DNA of 64,000 bases from assembly GCA_900314905.1 (NCBI GenBank), contig OMXA01000001.1, positions 1-64,000 of the forward strand, in the 5' to 3' direction. The stretch's first letter is position 1. Each line of letters begins with the position of its first letter. The notes beneath the pieces are model-generated. The model searched no databases. It was not told where the DNA came from and saw only the letters and a list, made by a program, of their open reading frames with translations. Position numbers and translations under genes: made by a program. The DNA is from an uncultured Erysipelotrichaceae bacterium. GTDB lineage: Bacteria; Bacillota_I; Bacilli_A; Erysipelotrichales; Erysipelotrichaceae. Shown piece after piece: positions 1 to 8,580 of the stretch.

Positions 1-54
1 GCTGCCGTGGATGCGGCTCTGGAGCTTTCCAGAAAGCTGCTGGCAGAAGGCTGA
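1..54 (+). CDS. C-terminal end of an unidentified protein (5' partial)
   Basis: An open frame runs in from the left edge and ends at TGA 52-54, giving 17 residues rich in Ala, Leu, Glu and Lys that look like a final helix. A factor-independent terminator follows at once, which supports this being a real gene end. Too little is present to name it. Confidence 0.6.
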   Translation, partial: AAVDAALELSRKLLAEG

Positions 55-76
55 GGATGCGCAGCCGCATCCTTTT
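55..76 (+). terminator. Rho-independent terminator
   Basis: A 7-bp perfect stem (GGATGCG / CGCATCC) with a CAGC loop is followed by TTTT. It starts directly after the stop codon of the leftmost gene and separates it from the surface-polymer genes that follow. Confidence 0.7.
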
Positions 77-102
77 GCGGTTCAGAGCGTACTGAGTATA
101 AT
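75..102 (+). promoter_or_regulatory. Promoter of the first polymer gene run
   Basis: TTGCGG (75-80), 16 bp, then TATAAT (97-102). Transcription would start near 109, leaving a short leader before the ATG at 129, with AGAAAG acting as a modest ribosome binding site. The -35 box overlaps the T-run of the preceding terminator. Confidence 0.6.
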
Positions 103-128
103 AACAGTCATCAGAGAAAGAAGCCTGC

Positions 129-1577
129 ATGGATAGAAAACTGATCAGAAATTATCTTTACAATGCCCTCTACCAGATCGTGAAGATCATTCTTCCGATG
201 ATCCTGGTGCCATATACTGCTGCGCATATCGGCGAGACGATGCTCGGCATCTACCAGTATGCCGGCTCGATCATGAACTGGTTCATCCTGTTCGGGATCC
301 TCGGCATCAATACCTACGGAAACCGGCAGATTGCGAAAGTCAGAAACAGCAGGGAAGAACTCAACCGGACCTTCTTTGAGATCTTCTATATGCAGCTGCT
401 GGACATGGTCGTGGCCATGGCAGCGTTCTATCTGTTCATCCATTTCTTTGTCACGGAGAACAGGTTCTACTATGAACTGACCGGGCTCACGATGATTGCC
501 TCGATGCTGGATATCACCTGGTTTTTCTACGGGGTGGAAGACTTCAAGAAAGCCAGCATCCGCAACATCGTTGTCAAATGCCTGGGCGTCTTTCTGATCA
601 TGACCCTCTGCAAGAAGCCGGAAGACCTCTGGCTCTATATCCTGATCAACGTCGGGGCCGAGCTGATCGGCCAGGCGATCATGTTTCTGCAGCTGCACCA
701 GTACATCACCTTTGAGAAAGTCTCTCTCCGTGAGGCTTATCGGCATCACTTCAAGGCCACATTTCAGCTCTTCGTTCCGACCATTGCAATCTCCGTCTAT
801 ACGATGCTTGATACGACGATGCTCGGGGCAATGTACGGAAACGTGGATCATGTGACGTATTACAACACTTCCATGAATATCGTGAAGATGTTTCTGACCT
901 TCATCACCAGTATCGGCTCAGTCGTTCTTCCGCGCGTCACGAATGTCTATTACAATGATTCTGACGGGGCAGATAAAGCCCAGCGCCTGATCTCCGTGAC
1001 CATGAAGATCGCCTGCATGCTGGCGTTTCCGATGTGCTTCGGCATGATGGCAATCGCCCCGAACTTCATCAGCTGGTACATTCCCCAATGGCCGATCGTT
1101 TCGAATCTGGTCATGCTCGGCTGTCCGATCATCATCTTCATCTCGATGTCGAATGTCACCGGCACGCAGTACATGGTTCCTACCGGCATGTATTCGCAGT
1201 ACACGAAGTCGGTCGTGGCCGGATCGATCGTGAACTTCTGCTTCAATTTCATGATGATTCCGCGATACGGTGCCTATGGCGCCATTATCGGCAGCCTGAT
1301 CGCTGAATTCTCAGTCATGCTCACGCAGATGCTCATGATCCGCAAGAAAGTCCACCTGGGCTTTCGGAACAGAAGCTATGTCATCTATATCGCCGGGGCA
1401 TTGCTGATGTTTGCAGTGGTCTATTTCATGAACAGCTTCCTGCCGAAAACCATTGCCGGAACGCTGCTGCAGGTATTGACGGGAATGGTCATCTATTTCT
1501 GTGTCCTGTATGTTTCAAAAGAAGAACTATGTCGGCGGGTGCTTTCCAGAATGAACAGGAGAAAGGCAGATGCCTGA
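129..1577 (+). CDS. Wzx-like oligosaccharide flippase
   Basis: A 482-residue polytopic protein of the MVF/MATE-like polysaccharide flippase family (Pfam Polysacc_synt type). The N-terminus (MDRKLIRNYLYNALYQIVKI) has the basic amphipathic start followed by a Pro-containing first helix typical of O-antigen and teichoic flippases, and about 14 hydrophobic segments follow. Such proteins move undecaprenyl-pyrophosphate-linked oligosaccharides to the outer leaflet. It has its own promoter, and its last 8 bases overlap the next glycosyltransferase, so the two are translationally coupled. The transported polymer cannot be read from sequence. Confidence 0.87.
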   Translation: MDRKLIRNYLYNALYQIVKIILPMILVPYTAAHIGETMLGIYQYAGSIMNWFILFGILGINTYGNRQIAKVRNSREELNRTFFEIFYMQLLDMVVAMAAFYLFIHFFVTENRFYYELTGLTMIASMLDITWFFYGVEDFKKASIRNIVVKCLGVFLIMTLCKKPEDLWLYILINVGAELIGQAIMFLQLHQYITFEKVSLREAYRHHFKATFQLFVPTIAISVYTMLDTTMLGAMYGNVDHVTYYNTSMNIVKMFLTFITSIGSVVLPRVTNVYYNDSDGADKAQRLISVTMKIACMLAFPMCFGMMAIAPNFISWYIPQWPIVSNLVMLGCPIIIFISMSNVTGTQYMVPTGMYSQYTKSVVAGSIVNFCFNFMMIPRYGAYGAIIGSLIAEFSVMLTQMLMIRKKVHLGFRNRSYVIYIAGALLMFAVVYFMNSFLPKTIAGTLLQVLTGMVIYFCVLYVSKEELCRRVLSRMNRRKADA

Positions 1578-2556
1578 AATCAGCGTCGTGATTCCAGTCT
1601 ACAACGTAGAACAATACCTTCCGAAGTGCATTGATTCCGTCCTGAATCAGACCTGGAAGGATTTTGAAATCATCCTGGTCAATGACGGCAGCACGGATCA
1701 TAGCCTCTCCATCTGCCGATCCTATGCAGAAAAAGACGCCCGCATCCATGTGATTGACAAGCCGAACGGAGGCCTTTCCGATGCGCGCAATGCCGGCATG
1801 GAACAAGCCTCAGGAACTTATATCGATTTCATTGACAGCGACGACTTCGTGGAACCGCAGCTGCTTGAAGCTTGCAGGGAGAAGTTCCAGGAAACTGGTG
1901 CGGATATGGTGCTGTTTGACTATTATCAGTACCATATGGCAACCGGAGAAAAAGAAGTGATCGCCAATCCGTTTTCTGAACACACCACGTACTCCCTCAA
2001 TGAGCATCCGGAACTGATCACGAAGATCAAAAACTGCGCCTGGGGCAAGATGTATCGCCTTTCTCTGTTCCGGGATAGTCACATTCTCTATCCATGGGGA
2101 TGCTACTATGAAGATCTCGGGACGACTTATCGTCTTCTGTTACGGGCGAAGAAGATCGCATTCATCAATTCTCCGCTCTATGATTATCTTGTCGACCGCC
2201 CCGGCAACATCACTTCTGACTTCAGCTGGAAGGCTTATCATGTCCTCGACATGATCAAGATCACCATGGATGACTATAAAGCCCATGGAGTTTATGAGAA
2301 GTATTACGAAGAGCTGAAATATCTTGCTGGCGTCAATATCACCGAATGCCTGCGCAAGACCAGAACCTGCAAGGATACTGCTCTTGTCAGCAAATATATC
2401 CAGGTATGCTTCTGGTTTCTGAAGACCAGCTGGCCGGAATACCCGAAATGCAGATATCCGATCGCAAAGAACCGCAGCGACTGGATCTATCTGAACGAGA
2501 ATCGGCTTCGCATGTATCTGAAACTGAATGCACTGCGGCATAAGAAAGAAGGTTAA
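1570..2556 (+). CDS. GT2 family glycosyltransferase
   Basis: A 328-residue GT-A fold enzyme. The N-terminal block has the nucleotide-binding VVIPVYN start, NDGS at residues 38-41, GGLSDARN near 67-74, and the DxD-type motif DSDD at 89-92 that binds the sugar-nucleotide metal. No transmembrane segment is evident, so it probably works at the cytoplasmic membrane face, building the repeat unit exported by the upstream flippase. It overlaps that gene by 8 bases. Donor and acceptor are unknown. Confidence 0.88.
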   Translation: MPEISVVIPVYNVEQYLPKCIDSVLNQTWKDFEIILVNDGSTDHSLSICRSYAEKDARIHVIDKPNGGLSDARNAGMEQASGTYIDFIDSDDFVEPQLLEACREKFQETGADMVLFDYYQYHMATGEKEVIANPFSEHTTYSLNEHPELITKIKNCAWGKMYRLSLFRDSHILYPWGCYYEDLGTTYRLLLRAKKIAFINSPLYDYLVDRPGNITSDFSWKAYHVLDMIKITMDDYKAHGVYEKYYEELKYLAGVNITECLRKTRTCKDTALVSKYIQVCFWFLKTSWPEYPKCRYPIAKNRSDWIYLNENRLRMYLKLNALRHKKEG

Positions 2557-2559
2557 TCT

Positions 2560-3627
2560 ATGGCAAAAGCAACTATTATCGTTCCGATCTACAATGTCGA
2601 GAAATACCTCCGCAAATGCTTTGATTCGCTGCTGAACCAGACCTCAGACGATTTCATCGTCTACGCAGTCAATGACGGTTCACCGGATCATTGCGATGAG
2701 ATCATTAAAGAATACTGCCGGAACTATCCCGAGAAGATCAGAGGAATCCGGAAAGAGAACGGAGGCTATGGCTCCGTTCTTCAGGTTGCCATCAAGGAGA
2801 CCAGAACTCCGTATTTCCTGGTCTGCGATCCGGATGATACGCTGGAACCGGAAGCCATGGAAACGCTGCTCAGCTTAGCCGCAGTAGGGGATGCGGATAT
2901 TACGATCGGGGCTAAGATGGTCACCTATGAAGACAGCACCATCAAGGAATATGACTGCAGCTACAACCGGGACTTTGTTCAGCTGAAATCCAATACGGTG
3001 TATAACGCGGATCAGGAGAATTTCAATGACCTGTTCTTCGTGAATCCGAGTCCGCATGCCAAGCTGTACCGCACTTCTCTCGCCAGGGATATCGTATTCC
3101 CGGAACATGTCGGCTATACGGATAACATGCTGTTCTACCTGTCCCTGCTCAATGCACAGAAAGTGATCTATACCGAAAAGCCATTAGCCAACTATCTGAT
3201 CAACCGCAAGGGCAATTCGATGACAGATGTCAGCTTCTCCGCGATGAATGGTCAGATCCGGGTCTTCAAGTCCATTCTGAATGAAGCAGAGCGAGCATCG
3301 CATCATCCGGATATCTTCTATTATCGTATGTTTGAAAGCTTCAAGTTCATGCTGTATCAGATGAATCGCCTGAGATGCACCGAAGACCAGTATGATGAGA
3401 CCCTGGATTACCTGCAGACCTATCTGAAGAAACTGACTCCGTACGAGGCAAAGATCCGTCCTTTCTATGATCGTTTCAGCAAGACGAAGATCATTGAGAA
3501 GCTGCGTGATTATGCCCTGATGAATGAAAGACATTCTGAACATGCCTATGCAGGATTGAAGAAGCGGATGATGGAAGAATTCCGGAAGAAACATCCGCAG
3601 GAAGAACCCAGCCAGAACAATTCTTAA
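2560..3627 (+). CDS. GT2 family glycosyltransferase
   Basis: A 355-residue GT2 enzyme starting 3 bases after the previous gene and clearly related to it in the first 45 residues (IVPIYNVEKYL, NDGS at 38-41). The metal motif is DPDD at 90-93, and NGGYG replaces the usual GGLSxARN, so its acceptor may differ. The C-terminal third is charged and helical (KKRMMEEFRKKH near the end). It is the last gene of the first polymer run. Confidence 0.86.
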   Translation: MAKATIIVPIYNVEKYLRKCFDSLLNQTSDDFIVYAVNDGSPDHCDEIIKEYCRNYPEKIRGIRKENGGYGSVLQVAIKETRTPYFLVCDPDDTLEPEAMETLLSLAAVGDADITIGAKMVTYEDSTIKEYDCSYNRDFVQLKSNTVYNADQENFNDLFFVNPSPHAKLYRTSLARDIVFPEHVGYTDNMLFYLSLLNAQKVIYTEKPLANYLINRKGNSMTDVSFSAMNGQIRVFKSILNEAERASHHPDIFYYRMFESFKFMLYQMNRLRCTEDQYDETLDYLQTYLKKLTPYEAKIRPFYDRFSKTKIIEKLRDYALMNERHSEHAYAGLKKRMMEEFRKKHPQEEPSQNNS

Positions 3628-3661
3628 GATTTCCTTTGTTTCCGGGTACAAAACAGGAATG

Positions 3662-3670
3662 TGATAAGAT
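3662..3670 (+). promoter_or_regulatory. Extended -10 promoter before the aminotransferase gene
   Basis: TGA-TAAGAT forms a TGn-extended -10 box 24 bases before the ATG at 3694. No convincing -35 hexamer lies at 16-18 bp. The predicted leader carries GAGGGAAC as ribosome binding site. It would start a separate transcript for the aminosugar module. Confidence 0.45.
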
Positions 3671-3693
3671 AGAACACGAATCCGAGGGAACAG

Positions 3694-4827
3694 ATGATCA
3701 GTTTCAATGTGCCGCCTTGTACAGGCGATGAATCAGAATATGTTACCGATGCCATCCATTCGCATAAGATCTGCGGGGATGGTCCCTTTACGAAAAAATG
3801 CAATGAATGGATGGAACAGCGGTTTCATGCTCAGAAAGTGATGCTGACCACCAGTGGAACTTCTGCGCTGGATATGGCAATGCTGCTGTGCGGTCTGAAA
3901 CCAGGAGATGAAGTCATTCTGCCGAGCTTCACCTTTTCAAGCACGGCAACCTCCGCGGTACTCTGCGGGGCGAAGCTTGTCTTTGTGGATATCCGTCCTG
4001 ACACGATGAATATCGACGAAACGAAGATTGAAGCAGCGATCACAGATCATACGAAGGTGATTGTGGCAGTTCATTATGCAGGGGTTGCCTGCGAGATGGA
4101 TGCCATCATGGAAATTGCCCGCCGCCATCATCTGCTTGTGGTGGAGGATGCCGCTCAGGGTGTCATGTCTTCCTATAAAGGCAAAGCCCTTGGCACGATC
4201 GGAGATTTCGGATGCTATTCATTCCACGAAACCAAGAACTATTCCATGGGAGAAGGCGGAGCGATTGTCATCAATCATCCGGAGTATAACGAACGTGCGG
4301 AAATCCTGAGAGAGAAGGGGACAAATCGGTCGAAGTTCTACCGCGGTCAGGTTGATAAGTATACCTGGGTAGATTTCGGTGACAGCTATCTGCCAAGCGA
4401 ACTGAATGCGGCATATCTCTATCCGCAGCTATTGAAAGCAGATGAAATCAATGAAGACCGTCTTCATTCCTGGAATGGATACTGGGATGCCTTTCAGCCG
4501 CTTCAGGAAAAAGGATTGCTGGAGCTTCCTCATATTCCGGAAGGATGCACTCACAATGCCCATATGTTCTATGTGAAGCTGAAGGACCTTGACGAAAGAA
4601 CCAGGTTCATTTCCTATCTGAAGACACATGGAGTTCAGTCGGTATTCCACTATATTCCGCTTCATTCTGCTCCAGCCGGATACAAGTTCGGAAGATTCAG
4701 CGGAGAGGATCTCTATACTACGAAGGAAAGCGAGCGGCTGACCCGCCTGCCGATGTATTATCATCTTTCCGCGGCAGATCAGCAGCAGGTGATCCAGGCT
4801 GTCTCAGGTTTCTTTGAGGAGCGCTGA
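3694..4827 (+). CDS. wecE: WecE/RffA-like sugar aminotransferase (DegT/DnrJ/EryC1 family)
   Basis: A 377-residue PLP-dependent sugar aminotransferase. GTSALD (55-60), EDAAQG (151-156) and SFHETKNYSMGEGGA, with the Schiff-base Lys at 181, are the family hallmarks. The overall pattern is that of WecE/RffA, which converts dTDP-4-keto-6-deoxyglucose to dTDP-4-amino-4,6-dideoxygalactose (Fuc4N). No dTDP-sugar synthesis genes are in the window, so the substrate is inferred from family resemblance. Its stop is one base before the likely start of a GtrB-like transferase, which suggests the aminosugar is loaded onto a lipid carrier. Confidence 0.85.
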   Translation: MISFNVPPCTGDESEYVTDAIHSHKICGDGPFTKKCNEWMEQRFHAQKVMLTTSGTSALDMAMLLCGLKPGDEVILPSFTFSSTATSAVLCGAKLVFVDIRPDTMNIDETKIEAAITDHTKVIVAVHYAGVACEMDAIMEIARRHHLLVVEDAAQGVMSSYKGKALGTIGDFGCYSFHETKNYSMGEGGAIVINHPEYNERAEILREKGTNRSKFYRGQVDKYTWVDFGDSYLPSELNAAYLYPQLLKADEINEDRLHSWNGYWDAFQPLQEKGLLELPHIPEGCTHNAHMFYVKLKDLDERTRFISYLKTHGVQSVFHYIPLHSAPAGYKFGRFSGEDLYTTKESERLTRLPMYYHLSAADQQQVIQAVSGFFEER

Positions 4828-4828
4828 T

Positions 4829-5773
4829 ATGGATCTTTCCATTGTGATTCCGGAATATGGATGCCGGGAAGCTCTTGGGGATCTTTATCGGAGGCTGACT
4901 GCCGTCTGCAGAGAACTTGTTTCCGACTACGAGATTATTTTCGTTGAGGACAGCGATCCTGAGAACAGCTGGGAAGAGATTCAGAAGCTCTGTGAAGAAG
5001 ACCAGAGAGTAAAAGGAATTCACTTTTCCAGAAACTTCGGACAGGAACGGGCAATCACTGCCGGAGTAGACTATAGCAGCGGAGATTACGTGGTTGTGAT
5101 GGATTGCGATCTGCAGGATCGTCCGGAAGGAATCACGGAATTATATCAGAAAGCCAGGGAAGGTTACGATGTGGTCTTTGTCCGCCGCATCGACCGGATT
5201 GACAGCCGCTGGACCATGTTCTGGTCACATCTGTTCTATCGTGTCTATAATCGGTTCTCCGATGACAACTATGATCCTGCAGTCGGCAATTTCAGCATTG
5301 CCAGCCGCCGCATTGTAGACCAGTTCTGCAGGATGCGCGAAAAGAACCGGGATTATATCATGTTTCTCCGCTGGCTTGGCTTCCGTACCGCAGTCATCAA
5401 CGTCGAGGCAGACGAACGGGCAGCAGGAAAGTCTTCGTATACGTTTCACAAAAAGCTGAAGCTGGCAATTGAGACCATCACTGCCCAGTCCAATAAACCA
5501 CTCTGGATTGCCGTGTATCTCGGGATGATCTTTGCCGTTTTTTCGGTCCTTGCAATTATCTACACAGTCATTCTCCATTTTGCAAACGGTTCTTCTCCGG
5601 AAGGGTGGGCGAGTCTTCTGATCGCTGTTTTCCTGATGGGGGGACTCATGCTCGCAACGACCGGGATTGCGGGAATCTATATCGGCAATATCTTCAATGA
5701 AGTGAAAGATCGTCCTCTTTATGTCATTGAAGATCTGAAGAATCTGGACAGGAAACTTCATGAAACGCGCTAA
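4829..5773 (+). CDS. GtrB/DPM1-like polyprenyl-phosphate glycosyltransferase
   Basis: A 314-residue GT2 enzyme of the polyprenyl-phosphate sugar synthase type. It has an SIVIPEYGC start, HFSRNFGQ near 65-72, MDCDLQDRPE (91-100) as the metal motif, and two C-terminal transmembrane helices (about 215-245 and 255-280). Homologues (GtrB, ArnC, DPM1) transfer one sugar to undecaprenyl or dolichyl phosphate on the cytoplasmic side. I chose the ATG at 4829 because GAGGAG lies 7 bases upstream; a TTG at 4814 lies before that site. It abuts wecE and overlaps the next gene by 14 bases. Confidence 0.88.
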   Translation: MDLSIVIPEYGCREALGDLYRRLTAVCRELVSDYEIIFVEDSDPENSWEEIQKLCEEDQRVKGIHFSRNFGQERAITAGVDYSSGDYVVVMDCDLQDRPEGITELYQKAREGYDVVFVRRIDRIDSRWTMFWSHLFYRVYNRFSDDNYDPAVGNFSIASRRIVDQFCRMREKNRDYIMFLRWLGFRTAVINVEADERAAGKSSYTFHKKLKLAIETITAQSNKPLWIAVYLGMIFAVFSVLAIIYTVILHFANGSSPEGWASLLIAVFLMGGLMLATTGIAGIYIGNIFNEVKDRPLYVIEDLKNLDRKLHETR

Positions 5774-6116
5774 GGTCTATCTGTTTCTTCATCTGCTGCT
5801 GGCTCTCTATTCGATCAGCAGCGTGCTGTCCAAGCTCGCTGCAGGAGAGCCTTTTCTGAGTCTGCGTTTCTGTCTGTGCTATGCCGGCATGATTGCCTTG
5901 CTTGGCATTTATGCGATCGGCTGGCAGCAGATCATCAAGCGGATTCCGCTTACCTCTGCATATGCAAACAAGGCAGCCTCAGTCGTCTGGGGGTTTATCT
6001 GGGGAATGCTGTTCTTCAAAGAGCAGATGACCGCCGGGAAGCTGACAGGATTAGCGATGATCGTAGCAGGCATTGTTCTGTATTCCTATGCAGATCAGGA
6101 GAAAGCAGATGAATAG
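5760..6116 (+). CDS. Small four-helix EamA/ArnE-F-like transporter subunit
   Basis: A 118-residue hydrophobic protein with four transmembrane helices, of the EamA/small multidrug resistance superfamily. Its second half (TSAYANKAASVVWGFIWG, then a short loop and a last helix) resembles ArnE/ArnF, the two-subunit flippase for undecaprenyl-phosphate-aminoarabinose. It lies between a GtrB-like enzyme and a second protein of the same kind, so a heterodimeric flippase for the GtrB product is the natural inference. It overlaps both neighbours. Confidence 0.72.
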   Translation: MKRAKVYLFLHLLLALYSISSVLSKLAAGEPFLSLRFCLCYAGMIALLGIYAIGWQQIIKRIPLTSAYANKAASVVWGFIWGMLFFKEQMTAGKLTGLAMIVAGIVLYSYADQEKADE

Positions 6117-6459
6117 CACACTTCACTACGCGATGTTTCTTCTGCTGGGAACCTTCATCAGTGCGATCTCCCAGGTTCTTCTGAAGAAATCAGCGATGAA
6201 GACCTACAGCAGCCGGATCAGGGAATATCTGAATCCCCAGGTGATCACTGCTTATGTCATCTTCGTGATTTCAACTTTTCTGTCTATTCTTGCATACCGC
6301 GGGATACCGCTTTCTCTGGGCGCAGTTCTTGAAACGACCAGCTATGTCTATGTAACCTGGTTCGGCGTGAAGATTTTCCATGAACGGATCAGTCCCCGCA
6401 AGATTGCTTCTCTTGCTTTGATTATCGGCGGGATTATCGTATACTCACTGCTAGGCTGA
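6109..6459 (+). CDS. Small EamA/ArnE-F-like transporter subunit
   Basis: A 116-residue, four-helix membrane protein, the second of a tandem pair. It has SQVLLKKSAMK near 24-34 and LGAVLETTSYVYVTWFG near 75-91, the helix-3 region that carries the signature of SMR/ArnE-like proteins. The ATG at 6109 is preceded by AGGAG, which supports this start and gives an 8-base overlap with the first subunit. It is probably the partner subunit of a lipid-linked aminosugar flippase. Confidence 0.72.
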   Translation: MNSTLHYAMFLLLGTFISAISQVLLKKSAMKTYSSRIREYLNPQVITAYVIFVISTFLSILAYRGIPLSLGAVLETTSYVYVTWFGVKIFHERISPRKIASLALIIGGIIVYSLLG

Positions 6460-6470
6460 GGAAAAAGAAG

Positions 6471-6884
6471 ATGAAGAAACTCTACGAAAAATACAAAGAC
6501 GTATTCTGGTATCTCGTATTCGGAGTACTGACCACGATGATCAACATCGTTTCCTACTGGGTATGTGCACATCCGCTTGGCATCGGTACGGTTCCAAGCA
6601 CGATCATTGCCTGGGTCCTCTCGGTTCTGACTGCATATCTCACCAATCGGAGCTATGTCTTCCACAGCGAAGCAAGCACGAAGAATGAGATTCTGAAGGA
6701 ACTTGTTTCATTCTTTGCGGCACGTCTGGCAACCGGAGGACTGGATCTATTGATCATGTATGTATGCGTGGACCGCATGGGCATGAACGATGTGGTCATC
6801 AAGGTGGCATCGAATGTCATTGTCGTTGTTCTGAACTACGTCTTCAGCAAGCTTCTGATTTTCCGTCATAAGAAACAGGCTTGA
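6471..6884 (+). CDS. GtrA family membrane protein
   Basis: A 137-residue protein with four transmembrane helices. FWYLVFGVLTTMINIVSYW at the N-terminus, followed by LTNRSYVF near 60 and VNYVFSKLLIFR at the end, fits the GtrA family. GtrA is the proposed flippase or accessory factor for undecaprenyl-phosphate sugars made by GtrB. Having both GtrA and an ArnE/F-like pair is redundant on paper, so one may serve another carrier sugar. GAGGAA provides the ribosome binding site. Confidence 0.85.
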   Translation: MKKLYEKYKDVFWYLVFGVLTTMINIVSYWVCAHPLGIGTVPSTIIAWVLSVLTAYLTNRSYVFHSEASTKNEILKELVSFFAARLATGGLDLLIMYVCVDRMGMNDVVIKVASNVIVVVLNYVFSKLLIFRHKKQA

Positions 6885-6897
6885 GCAGGAGGATAAC

Positions 6898-8580
6898 ATG
6901 AAGAAATTCTGGCAGAAACACCATAAAGGAATCATTATCGCGGTCATTGCAGCGGCAGTCCTTCTGAAACTTGCCTCCGGTTCTTCGTCTGCTTCATCAG
7001 GATATTCCACCGCGACAGTAACCCGCAGGGATATCACAACCTATAACAGCTTCATCGGTACCGTGGAACCTGTCACGGAGCAGTCCGTTGTCCCGAAGGT
7101 ATCCGGCACTGTCTCGCAGGTCCTCGTAAAAAACGGTGACTCTGTCGTGAAAGGGCAGACGATCGCGATTCTGGATGCGTCTGAAGCAGAGTACAGTCTT
7201 CAGGTTGCAGAAGCAACTGCTGCCCAGACGGAGAAAGCAAACAATCAGTCGGTCAAGGATGCGATCACTGCATACAACAATTATCAGAGTGATCTGAATA
7301 ACGGTCTGAACAGCTCCCTTCAGCAGGCCCAGGCCCTGAAGGACCAGACCTATGGCCCATGGAAGGATGCAGAGAATGCATACAATTCTGCTGTTTCAGC
7401 CAGAAATCAGGCAATTTCTTCAGCTTCTGCCCAGAAAGATGCTGCCCAGGCAGCTTACGATGCATTCATGAATGATCCGGCCAATCAGACGGCAATCACG
7501 AATTATAACAATGCGGCTGCCCAGCTGGCGGTGCTTCAGGCTGCTCTTGACCAGGCAGAACTGAATCTTGCAAATGCAAATACCGCTCTTCAGAGTGCAG
7601 ACGAAGCTTCTAAGCCTGCTGCAAAGGCAGCTAAAGATACTGCAGAAGAGGAAAAGAATTCAGCCGAACAAGCAGTTTCAGATTATGAGTCTCAGTATTA
7701 CGATCCGGCAGATAAGGCTTATCAGCTGATCTTCAAGCAGATGACTGTGCTGAAGACTGCTCTGGATTCCGCAGATGCTGCATACTCAGCAGCTCAGTCC
7801 ACTGCCGCAGTGGATGCCGCAGAAAAAGCCAGAGATCAAGCTTACGCTGCCTGGGAACAGGCTAGAATCGGATACGATTCTGTCGCTTCTTCGGTTCAGC
7901 AGCAGCTCGGCAATCTTGAATCGTCCGTACAAAGAGCCGCGACCGCCGCAGATACGACGGTCAGTGATCTGCAGATTAATCATCAGAAAGAAGCTCTCAG
8001 CGACTATACGCTGACTGCTCCGATGGATGGAACAATTACTCAGCTTACGGTGAAGGAAGGAGATGCCTGCACGATGGGAACTCCGGCCGCAGTCGTCTCC
8101 AATCTCAGCCATATGGAGGTTTCCATCCGTGTGGACGAATATTCGGTCAAGAATGTGTCCGAAGGCAGCGCGGTGACGATCTACATTGATTCCATCGGCA
8201 AGTCCTATCCTGGTACCATCTCTTCCATTGATGAGAAAGCAGCCGTGCAGAGCGGGGTATCTTATTTTGGTGCGACGGTGGAATTCACGGCGGATGCGGA
8301 TGTGAAGTCCGGGATGAGCACAGAAGTGCGGCTGACCAATGCGGATGAGAAGCAGGTCCTTTCTCTGCCGGCAGATGCAGTCAGCTATCATTCTGACAAT
8401 ACTGCTTATGTACTGGATGAAAACGGACAAGAGAAGGCAGTGACAATCGGAGTTTCTGACGGGAATTATGTCGAAATCACCGACGGCCTATCTGAAGGAG
8501 ATACAGTCCGTTATAATCCGACTGTATCCGATCCGATGGCAGATATGACAGTTTCCGGCGGAGATAGTTCAGATGAGTGA
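6898..8580 (+). CDS. HlyD/MacA-like periplasmic-adaptor-type membrane fusion protein
   Basis: A 560-residue protein with an N-terminal anchor helix (about 10-27) and a Ser-rich linker. The first lipoyl half-motif follows (VKNGDSVVKGQTIAIL, about 78-93), then about 260 residues of Ala/Gln/Asn-rich coiled coil. The second lipoyl half comes next (APMDGTITQLTVKEGD, about 377-392), followed by the beta-barrel and membrane-proximal domains. It is much longer than typical MacA because of the coiled coil. In Gram-positives such proteins join MacB-type ABC transporters and span the wall space. It overlaps the ATPase gene by 8 bases; AGGAGG precedes the ATG. Confidence 0.87.
   Translation: MKKFWQKHHKGIIIAVIAAAVLLKLASGSSSASSGYSTATVTRRDITTYNSFIGTVEPVTEQSVVPKVSGTVSQVLVKNGDSVVKGQTIAILDASEAEYSLQVAEATAAQTEKANNQSVKDAITAYNNYQSDLNNGLNSSLQQAQALKDQTYGPWKDAENAYNSAVSARNQAISSASAQKDAAQAAYDAFMNDPANQTAITNYNNAAAQLAVLQAALDQAELNLANANTALQSADEASKPAAKAAKDTAEEEKNSAEQAVSDYESQYYDPADKAYQLIFKQMTVLKTALDSADAAYSAAQSTAAVDAAEKARDQAYAAWEQARIGYDSVASSVQQQLGNLESSVQRAATAADTTVSDLQINHQKEALSDYTLTAPMDGTITQLTVKEGDACTMGTPAAVVSNLSHMEVSIRVDEYSVKNVSEGSAVTIYIDSIGKSYPGTISSIDEKAAVQSGVSYFGATVEFTADADVKSGMSTEVRLTNADEKQVLSLPADAVSYHSDNTAYVLDENGQEKAVTIGVSDGNYVEITDGLSEGDTVRYNPTVSDPMADMTVSGGDSSDE

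Noticed and set aside
111..851. Long minus-strand open frame opposite the first flippase
   Set aside because: It is the mirror of a strongly supported membrane protein gene, has no ribosome binding site or family pattern, and is rich in His, Asp and Arg as expected of antisense frames here.
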